NCBI GenBank assembly: GCA_016869645.1
Contig: VGDO01000012.1
Span: 1-55,146, forward strand
From: Alphaproteobacteria bacterium
GTDB lineage: Bacteria > Pseudomonadota > Alphaproteobacteria > SHVW01
Direction of reading: 5' to 3'
Length of the DNA: 55,146 nucleotides
The position numbers and the translations under genes are program-made. Of this stretch, positions 49,214-55,146 are shown in pieces (within the stretch, counting starts at the first letter, position 1; each line of letters starts with the position of its first letter). The notes below the pieces were generated by a model that saw only the letters and a program-made list of their open reading frames with translations, was not told where the DNA came from and ran no database searches.

Positions 49214-50052
49214 TGTTCATCCGCTCTTGGTCCAGATTTGCCCCGCTGATCCCGTCGTTGATGGCCGCAGCCGCACTGGCAGGCAATGTCAACGGCAACA
49301 GCGACAACGAATGGGGGGCGATCGTGGAATCGAGGCTTCTGTCAGTCCATGTCCGGCCGGGATCGATGCCGGCGCTGTCGACCGTCGAAAGTGTCCGGTA
49401 CCATCTGTCATGCGACACAGCTGTTGCAGCTCGCGCGTGCGCGCAGACAATGGCGCATTTTCAGCGCATACCTTTCACTGCGCTTCTGGATGCGCTGGCG
49501 CCGCATGTGACAGGAGTGCTCCTGCTCGATTCCCAGCTCCAACTGCGCTTCGCCGACCGTTTCGCCAGCGCATTGATCGATCGTCGCGATCCGTTCGTCA
49601 TCGACGGCCAGGGGCGTTTGCGCTGCCGGGACCGCGGCGCGCAGCAAAGACTGGAGGCATTTGTCGGACGGCTCTCCGGTTCTACCAGCGAACCGTCGAC
49701 CTCGCCGAAGCTTGCGAGCCTGGTTCCTCGTGTCGATGAAGGCCCGCTCTCGGTGCTGGTCAGTCGTCACCAATTGGTGCCCGGCCAGGTGTCGTTCCTT
49801 TTCGTTTTGAGAGATCCCGAGCGAGCGCCCGGGCTCGACATCGCGCTGCTCGCGGATATCTTCGACCTCACCCACGCCGAGGCAGCGGTTGTTGCCGGCG
49901 TGGTCGCCGGGTACAAGCCGTCGCAGATCGCAGAACAGCGCGGCGTCGTGATCGCAACGGTGCGTTGTCAGCTCAAGGCGGCGCGCGCGAAAATCGGGGT
50001 CAACGGCCAGGCCGAGCTGGTGTCGCGGGTGCTGAGGACGATGCTGATCTGA
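49213..50052 (+). CDS. LuxR-type helix-turn-helix transcriptional regulator
   Basis: The frame opens with a GTG at 49213 (279 residues), but that codon touches the Crp-type palindrome. A GTG at 49324 with GGGGGG five bases upstream, or ATGs at 49261 and 49366, are better candidates. The middle (GVLLLDSQLQLRFADRFASALI and later segments) resembles a degenerate PAS-like domain. The C-terminal LuxR-type HTH spans about 217-275: FDLTHAEAAVVAGVVAGYKP, SQIAEQRGVVIATVRCQLKA, AKIGVNGQAELV. The true N terminus is unsettled. It follows the Crp-family gene on the same strand. Confidence 0.75.
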   Translation: MFIRSWSRFAPLIPSLMAAAALAGNVNGNSDNEWGAIVESRLLSVHVRPGSMPALSTVESVRYHLSCDTAVAARACAQTMAHFQRIPFTALLDALAPHVTGVLLLDSQLQLRFADRFASALIDRRDPFVIDGQGRLRCRDRGAQQRLEAFVGRLSGSTSEPSTSPKLASLVPRVDEGPLSVLVSRHQLVPGQVSFLFVLRDPERAPGLDIALLADIFDLTHAEAAVVAGVVAGYKPSQIAEQRGVVIATVRCQLKAARAKIGVNGQAELVSRVLRTMLI

Positions 50053-50124
50053 TCGTGCGCCGCCCTTGGCCCGAGACGGCGACATCGGACAGGATCGAGA
50101 CGGCTCTCCAGGAGGGAGGCAGGC

Positions 50125-50799
50125 TCAGCCGCGCAGCGCCCCGATCGCCTGGTCCGTGCTCAGCGCGTCGCCGAAAATCTGCAGGAACAGGCCGAAGGTC
50201 CGCCAGTCCGCCTCCTCGGTGCGCCCGGCATTGCCGTCGGTGATCATCACCGTCTTGAAATCGAGCATCGAGGCCTCGCGCGCCGTGGTTTCGCAGCACA
50301 CATTGGTCACCGTGCCGGTGATGAGCACGCTGTCGACGCCCTTGGTGCGCAGCTCGCGCTCGAGCCGGCCGCCGCTGCCGCTGAAGCCGCCGAAGCGGTT
50401 CTTTTCGATCACTGCCTCGCCAGCTTGCCGGCGCAGCTCGGGCCAGATGCCATGGCTGTCCGCACCCCGGGTCAGCCCGGCGCGAAATGCCGCGCCGTGC
50501 TCGGGCGAGAAGACGTGGTCGAACAGCACGGACCAGCGGTCCTTCGGGTCGGGACCATAGGTCGAGATCACCCAGACGACATGGCCGCCTGCCGCGCGCA
50601 GCGCATCGGCGAGCCGGTTGATGTTGGGCACGATCTGGCGCGCCTTCGACACGTTGCTCTCGGGTGACAGGAAGAAATTCTGCATGTCGACGACGAGCAG
50701 CGCGGTGCGCTTGGGCTCGAGGCGCTCGAAGGGATGCGTGCGGCCGCGCCAGCGGCCGACGCGCTCGAGCACGTCCTGGGGAAACCGCGGATCGGCCAT
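50125..50799 (-). CDS. isochorismatase-family cysteine hydrolase
   Basis: 224 residues from the ATG at 50799, which has an AGGAGGT site six bases upstream. The catalytic triad is visible: Asp38 (LLVVDMQN), Lys133 (VIEKNRFGGF) and Cys168 (GTVTNVCCETTAR), with the cis-peptide region just before it. Family members hydrolyse amides and ureides such as N-carbamoylsarcosine, ureidoacrylate, biuret, nicotinamide and maleamate. Beside allantoinase-type deacetylases, a ureide or amide intermediate is likely. It diverges from the first deacetylase gene. Confidence 0.9.
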   Translation of the reverse strand: MADPRFPQDVLERVGRWRGRTHPFERLEPKRTALLVVDMQNFFLSPESNVSKARQIVPNINRLADALRAAGGHVVWVISTYGPDPKDRWSVLFDHVFSPEHGAAFRAGLTRGADSHGIWPELRRQAGEAVIEKNRFGGFSGSGGRLERELRTKGVDSVLITGTVTNVCCETTAREASMLDFKTVMITDGNAGRTEEADWRTFGLFLQIFGDALSTDQAIGALRG

Positions 50800-50885
50800 G
50801 ACGCACCTCCTCTGTGCCGGCCAGTGTAGCGCCACCGCGGCGGCCGATGTAACGTTTGCGGTCGCGACACGCAGGGGAGGACAAG

Positions 50886-51806
50886 ATGGCAGCGCCGCAG
50901 CGCGACTATCCGCGCGACCTCGTCGGTTACGGCCGCAACATGCCGAATGCGCAATGGCCGGGCGGCGCGCGCGTCGCCGTCAATCTCAACCTCAACTACG
51001 AAGCGGGTAGCGAGCTCTCGCTGCTGCACGGCGACGATCGTTCAGAGGCGATGTTGGGCGATACCGGCTTTCCTGGCGTACCGAATGCGCGCAGCGTGCT
51101 CGTCGAATCGGCCTTCGAATACGGCACGCGGCGCGGCGTGTGGCGGGTGCTGCGCATGTTCGAGGAACGCAAGATCCGCTGCAGCGTGCTCGCCTGCGTG
51201 TTCGGCTTCTACCGCACGCCAGAGGTGGTCGCTGCCATGCTCGAGGCCGGTCATGAGATCGTCAGCCATGGCTGGCGGTGGATCGACTACCAGCATATGC
51301 CGGAGGCAGAGGAGCGCGCGCACATCGCCAAGGCGATGAAGGGCCTGCGCGACATCACCGGCAAGGCGCCGGTCGGCTGGATGACCGGCCGGCCGAGCCC
51401 GAACACGCGGAGGCTGCTCGTCGAGCATGGAGGGTTGCTCTACGACCGCGACGCGCTCAACGACGAGCTGCCCTATTGGGTCGAGGTCGGCGGCAAACCG
51501 CACCTGGTGATCCCGTATTCTTACGAGACCAACGACAACCGCTGCGACCTGCACTGGGGTCTCGCGACATCCGACGATATCTTCAGCTATTGGCGCGACG
51601 CCTTCGATCTGCTGCACGAGGAAGGTGCCGACGAGCCCAAGATGATGTCGATCGGCCTGCACGACCGCGTGATCGGCCGGCCCGGCCGCGCGGTCGGCCT
51701 GGCACGTTTCCTCGACCATGTGCAGAACAAGGGCGCGTGGATCTGCACCGGCGAAGAGATCGCGCGCCATTGGATGGCTAAGCACCCGCACAAATCGAAG
51801 ACTTGA
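50886..51806 (+). CDS. polysaccharide deacetylase family protein, allantoinase (PuuE)-type, copy 1
   Basis: 306 residues from the ATG at 50886 with GGGGAGG upstream. It has a NodB-like barrel but not the chitin-deacetylase TFDDG motif: strand 1 reads VNLNLNYEAGSE, as in the PuuE-type allantoinase group. Other segments are FEYGTRRGVWRVLRMFEERK, EIVSHGWRWIDYQHM and GWMTGRPSPNTRRLLVEHGG. Expected chemistry is ring opening or hydrolysis of a cyclic ureide or amide rather than sugar deacetylation. Divergent from the cysteine hydrolase gene and convergent with its own paralogue. Confidence 0.85.
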   Translation: MAAPQRDYPRDLVGYGRNMPNAQWPGGARVAVNLNLNYEAGSELSLLHGDDRSEAMLGDTGFPGVPNARSVLVESAFEYGTRRGVWRVLRMFEERKIRCSVLACVFGFYRTPEVVAAMLEAGHEIVSHGWRWIDYQHMPEAEERAHIAKAMKGLRDITGKAPVGWMTGRPSPNTRRLLVEHGGLLYDRDALNDELPYWVEVGGKPHLVIPYSYETNDNRCDLHWGLATSDDIFSYWRDAFDLLHEEGADEPKMMSIGLHDRVIGRPGRAVGLARFLDHVQNKGAWICTGEEIARHWMAKHPHKSKT

Positions 51807-51816
51807 GACTTCGCCG

Positions 51817-52749
51817 TTAGGATGTGAATTCGTGGTGGTGCGCCTGCCACCACTGCGCGATGTCAATGCGGCGTGCGAACCAGACTTTGCCCTTGGCCTG
51901 CGCGTAATCGATGAATTCGCGCAACGCCGAGGCGCGCCCGGGCTGGCCGATGTGGCGCGCGTGCAGGCCAACCGACATCATCTTGGGATGCGTCGCGCCT
52001 TCGTCCCACAGCAGATCGAGGCCGCGCTTGGCCAGCGTCAGGAACGAATCCGCATCCGGATGGCCCTGCGGAATGACGAAGCGGGCGTCGTTGTGGACGA
52101 GCGAGTAGGGCACGACCAGAAACGGCGTGCCGGCAACCGGGGTGTAGTAGGGCAGATCATCGTTGAAGGCGTCGGAATCGTAGAGGAAGCCGCCAACCTC
52201 CCGCAGCAGCTCGCGCGTGTGGATCGAGGGATTGTACCGGCTGGCCCAGCCCTTGGGCCGCTCGCCGACGGTCGATGCGATCGAATCGACGGCCGCCTGG
52301 ATGCGCCTCTTTTCCTCGTCGCGGGTCAGCCGCCAGACCTGCTCCCAGCGCCAGCCATGGGCGCAGGCCTCGTGGCTTGCCTCGCGGATCCAGGCCGCGA
52401 CCTCGCGGTTGCGCTCGAGCGCCACCGCCGACGCATAGACCGTGATCGGCGTCTTGGCCGCATCGACGATGCGCTGGATGCGCCACACGCCGGCACGCGA
52501 GCCGTACTCGTAAACGGACTCGGCGGCGAGATCGCGGATTTCGCGCGGCAATGACCAGGCGAGCTCGGCCATGCCCCCCTCGCTGTAGCCATCGCCGGCG
52601 GGGATCGAGGCCTCGGAGCCCTCCTCGTAGTTGAGCACCAGGCTGAGTGCCACGCGCGCGCCGTCCGGCCAGCGCACGCGCGGCGCTTGCCGTCCGTAGC
52701 CGACATAGTCGCGGCGCGGACCGGGAACGTCCTGGTCGATCAGCTCCAT
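51817..52749 (-). CDS. polysaccharide deacetylase family protein, allantoinase (PuuE)-type, copy 2
   Basis: 310 residues. It is clearly paralogous to copy 1 along its length: LSLVLNYEEGSEASI, YEYGSRAGVWRIQRIVDAAK, EACAHGWRWEQVWRL, GWASRYNPSIHTRELLREVG and MMSVGLHARHIGQPGRASAL. Its start lies three bases after the dctM stop on the same strand, so it is cotranscribed with the TRAP transporter and probably acts on the imported compound. Confidence 0.87.
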   Translation of the reverse strand: MELIDQDVPGPRRDYVGYGRQAPRVRWPDGARVALSLVLNYEEGSEASIPAGDGYSEGGMAELAWSLPREIRDLAAESVYEYGSRAGVWRIQRIVDAAKTPITVYASAVALERNREVAAWIREASHEACAHGWRWEQVWRLTRDEEKRRIQAAVDSIASTVGERPKGWASRYNPSIHTRELLREVGGFLYDSDAFNDDLPYYTPVAGTPFLVVPYSLVHNDARFVIPQGHPDADSFLTLAKRGLDLLWDEGATHPKMMSVGLHARHIGQPGRASALREFIDYAQAKGKVWFARRIDIAQWWQAHHHEFTS

Positions 52750-52752
52750 GGG

Positions 52753-54330
52753 TCAGCCATAGAGCAGCTTGGGCAGCCAGGTGGCGAGCGCGGGAAAGGC
52801 CGCGACGATGCCGAGCGCCACGAGCTGAAGACAGACGAAGGGCACGATACCCCTGTAGATCTGCATGGTCGTGACCGAGGCCGGCGCCACCGCGCGGATG
52901 TAGAACAGCGCGAAGCCGAAGGGCGGCGTCAAGAACTCGGTCTGCAGGTTCACCGCCATCATGATCGCGAGCCAGATCGGATCGACTCCCATGGCGAGCA
53001 GGGGCGGCGCCACCAGCGGCACCACGATGAACGTGATCTCCAGGAAATCGAGCGCGAAACCGAGGATGAACATGACGAACATGACGAGCGCGAGGGCGGC
53101 CCACTTGCCGCCCGGCAGTTCGCGCAGGAACTCGTGCACCATGTCGTCGCCGCCGAGGCCGCGGAACACGAGCGAGAAGATCTGCGCACCGATGACGATG
53201 CTGAACGCCATGGCGCTGATCTTGCTCGTCGTGCGCATGACCGAGGCGAGCATGCCCTGACGATGGAGGAGAACGAGCGACACCAGCAGGCCCCAGGCGA
53301 AGCCGGCGCAGCACCCCATCGCGAGCCAGATGCCGATCGTCTGGCCCGTGGTCGTCAGATCCCGTCCAAGCCGCAGGTCGACGGTTGCGGTGAGGATGAT
53401 CAGCAGCAGGGCGCAGGCCGCGCCGAGCAGCACATGGACCCGGCGCTCGCCTGCGGCGCGCAACCCACCCAGCATGGTGGCGCCGACCGCGCCGACCGCC
53501 GCGCCTTCGGTCGGCGTCGCGACGCCGCCCAGGATCGAGCCCAACACAGCCAGAATGAGCGTGACCGGAGCGACGAGCGCTTGCACGACACGCCAGGCCA
53601 GCGCCCAGCCGGTTTCGATGCCGAATTCGCCGCGCGGCACGGCGGGCGCGCTGTTGGGCCGCCACCAGGCGAGGAACAACTGCCAAATGATGTAGAGGAG
53701 GACCAGGATGATACCCGGGATGAGCGCCCCGGCGAAGAGATCGCCGACCGAGACCGGATCGACCGAGAACTTGCCGGCCGCGCGCTGGGCCTGGATGTTG
53801 GCATTGGAGATCTGGTCGCCCAGCACGACCAGCACGATGGAGGGCGGGATGATCTGGCCGAGGGTGCCGCAGGCCGCGATCAGGCCGCAGGCATGGGCGG
53901 GATCGTAGCCGCGCCTGAGCATCACCGGCAACGAGATCAGGCCCATCGCCATCACAGTGGCGCCGACGATGCCGGTCGAGGCCGCGAGCAGGCCGCCGAC
54001 CACGCAGACCGATACGCCGAGACCGCCGCGGATCGGGCCGAAGGCCTGCCCCATGGTTTCGAGCAGGCTCTCGGCGACCTTTGAGCGTTCGAGCATGATG
54101 CCCATGAAGACGAAGAGCGGCACGGCGATCAGGATTTCGTTGCTCATCACGCCGTAGATGCGGTTGGCGGTCAGGCCAAAGAAGATCGTGCTGAAGTCGC
54201 CGAAGACGTAGCCGATCAGGCCGAAGAACAACGCTGAGCCGGCCAGCGCGAAGGCAACGGGGAAGCCGGTCGCCAGGAAGAAAAAGACGACCACCATCAT
54301 GCAGACGGCAAGGATCTCGTTGCCGGTCAT
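52753..54330 (-). CDS. dctM: TRAP transporter large permease (DctM)
   Basis: Inner-membrane subunit of 525 residues with 12 or more membrane segments. The opening NEILAVCMMVVVFFFLATGFPVAFALAG, then ANRIYGVMSNEILIAVPLFVFMG and GIVGATVMAMGLISLPVMLRRGYD, are DctM landmarks. It is longer than the usual 430 residues because of an extended middle loop (about 200-330), as in the larger subfamily for mannitol, chloroaromatic and other compounds. The ATG overlaps the dctQ stop by four bases. Confidence 0.92.
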   Translation of the reverse strand: MTGNEILAVCMMVVVFFFLATGFPVAFALAGSALFFGLIGYVFGDFSTIFFGLTANRIYGVMSNEILIAVPLFVFMGIMLERSKVAESLLETMGQAFGPIRGGLGVSVCVVGGLLAASTGIVGATVMAMGLISLPVMLRRGYDPAHACGLIAACGTLGQIIPPSIVLVVLGDQISNANIQAQRAAGKFSVDPVSVGDLFAGALIPGIILVLLYIIWQLFLAWWRPNSAPAVPRGEFGIETGWALAWRVVQALVAPVTLILAVLGSILGGVATPTEGAAVGAVGATMLGGLRAAGERRVHVLLGAACALLLIILTATVDLRLGRDLTTTGQTIGIWLAMGCCAGFAWGLLVSLVLLHRQGMLASVMRTTSKISAMAFSIVIGAQIFSLVFRGLGGDDMVHEFLRELPGGKWAALALVMFVMFILGFALDFLEITFIVVPLVAPPLLAMGVDPIWLAIMMAVNLQTEFLTPPFGFALFYIRAVAPASVTTMQIYRGIVPFVCLQLVALGIVAAFPALATWLPKLLYG

Positions 54331-54884
54331 GTCACACCCGAGCTTTTCTCGCCGGTGGCCTGGTCCGGCAGCGCCCTCGGCGGTGCGGTGCCCGTCATCG
54401 TCAGCACGGCGCGCGCCGCCATCGACACGCCTTGCAACGCGAGCAGGACCACGTAGACGAGGATGAAGGTCTTGAGCAGGAAAACGCCGGGCAGCCCCTT
54501 GACCTCGAGCGAACCCTCATAGGTGCGCCACGACGCCAGCACGTAGGGCCAGGCGGTGATCCAGACGAGATAGCAGAACGGCAGCAGGAAGATCAGCACG
54601 CCGGCCAGGTCCATCATCGCCCTCTGTTGCGGCGAGAACCGGCCGTAGAAGATGTCGATGCGGACATGCTCGTCGTCTTTCAGCGCGTAGCCGGCCGCGA
54701 CCAGGAAGATGATCGCGTGCATGAAGACGACCGAGTGCTGCATGTAGAGCGAGCCCAGGCCAAACACGTAGCGCATCACCACGACGGCGAACTGGACGAG
54801 CACCATGGCAAGCGATACCCAAGCGATGGTACGGCCGATCGCGTCGTTGACGGCATCGATGCCGCCGGCCAGGGCTTTCAGCAT
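54327..54884 (-). CDS. dctQ: TRAP transporter small permease (DctQ)
   Basis: Small membrane subunit of 185 residues with four membrane segments. The ATG at 54884 is preferred over a GTG ten codons upstream because GGGA lies nearby and the conserved part starts there. VMRYVFGLGSLYMQHSVVFMHAIIF and DEHVRIDIFYGRFSPQQRAMMDL are typical of the family. The substrate-binding DctP is not in the window; it would be expected upstream, where a probable transposase end now lies. Confidence 0.9.
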   Translation of the reverse strand: MLKALAGGIDAVNDAIGRTIAWVSLAMVLVQFAVVVMRYVFGLGSLYMQHSVVFMHAIIFLVAAGYALKDDEHVRIDIFYGRFSPQQRAMMDLAGVLIFLLPFCYLVWITAWPYVLASWRTYEGSLEVKGLPGVFLLKTFILVYVVLLALQGVSMAARAVLTMTGTAPPRALPDQATGEKSSGVT

Positions 54885-55007
54885 GTCGAATTCCCGGAAT
54901 GCACGAACGATCACCCCGCGCCGAGTTGTCGGCGCGGGGCTAGACTGAACTTTGCCCGAATTTTGACCAAGCCACTGATGTGACTCGCGTTTGTCTGCGG
55001 GTCCTGA

Positions 55008-55146
55008 CTACAGGCTGGGCTTGACGGCGAGCAGATCGAGTGCGCGGCGCTGGATTTCGGTCGGGGTGGCGAGCACCGGGAAGGAGGCTGCGCGGCCGAA
55101 GCGGACGGTGTTGCGGGTGAGCGTGGCGAGATCGGCGAGCAGCGAT
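55008..55146 (-). mobile_element. C-terminal end of a probable transposase, cut by the window edge
   Basis: The last 46 codons of a leftward gene are visible: SLLADLATLTRNTVRFGRA, then SFPVLATPTEIQRRALDLL, then AVKPSL and a stop. A LATLxRNTV followed by TPTxxQxxAxxLL resembles the tails of DDE transposases of the IS4/IS1634 group; this is recall and the family call is tentative. The rest of the gene and any inverted repeat lie outside. The 120 bases between it and dctQ hold nothing I can identify. Confidence 0.4.

Noticed and set aside
52687..54084. 465-codon open frame antisense to dctM
   Set aside because: Composition dominated by Asp/Glu/Arg/His as in other antisense frames; dctM is clear on the opposite strand.

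Overview
The window is GC-rich chromosomal DNA from an alphaproteobacterium. The gene order is the conserved alphaproteobacterial origin neighbourhood: leuS-lptE-holA facing parB-parA-rsmG-mnmG-mnmE, then rho-hemJ-hemH-hemE, then outward on the other strand the DUF299 regulator, maf, coaE and dnaQ, with secB, fxsA, a Tim44-like gene and mltA. A Rhodospirillales-type organism (Reyranella-like, for example) would fit the metabolism-heavy right half, but the genus is a guess.

Left block (1-20220). A DUF3576 lipoprotein gene, leuS, lptE and holA run rightward. leuS carries an in-frame TAA at codon 66 in an otherwise full-length reading frame. The leftward run mnmE, mnmG, rsmG, parA, parB carries two parS sites, one inside rsmG and one between mnmE and mnmG. 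Between mnmE and rho sits a four-gene insert: a thioredoxin-like ferredoxin, a DUF255 thioredoxin protein, an O6-alkylguanine DNA methyltransferase, and a dienelactone hydrolase fused to a quinone oxidoreductase. hemE-hemH-hemJ form a tightly overlapping haem operon followed by rho.

Origin and right arm (20221-39600). The 453-base gap between hemE and the divergent DUF299 gene is the position of the Caulobacter and Rickettsia replication origin. It holds an AT-rich stretch and several DnaA-box-like TGTGGA cores, so I call it candidate oriC. To the right are housekeeping genes (maf, coaE, dnaQ, secB, fxsA, Tim44-like, mltA), a DUF1194 protein, an MFS transporter with a hybrid histidine kinase, a secreted beta-propeller-like protein, a ferredoxin-NADP reductase-like enzyme, a TPP-riboswitch-controlled thiBPQ operon, and tsaE-amgK-murU for cell-wall recycling.

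Accessory right end (39600-55146). Synteny with the usual origin region stops after murU. What follows looks catabolic: a luciferase-like flavin monooxygenase, a PAS protein, a methyltransferase, a full Liv-type ABC transporter, a CnbZ-like deaminase, a decayed reading frame, a Crp-family regulator and a LuxR-type regulator separated by a perfect Crp-type palindrome, an isochorismatase-fold cysteine hydrolase, two paralogous allantoinase-type polysaccharide deacetylases and a TRAP transporter lacking its binding protein. A probable transposase tail sits at the window edge. I see no rRNA, tRNA, CRISPR array or prophage.
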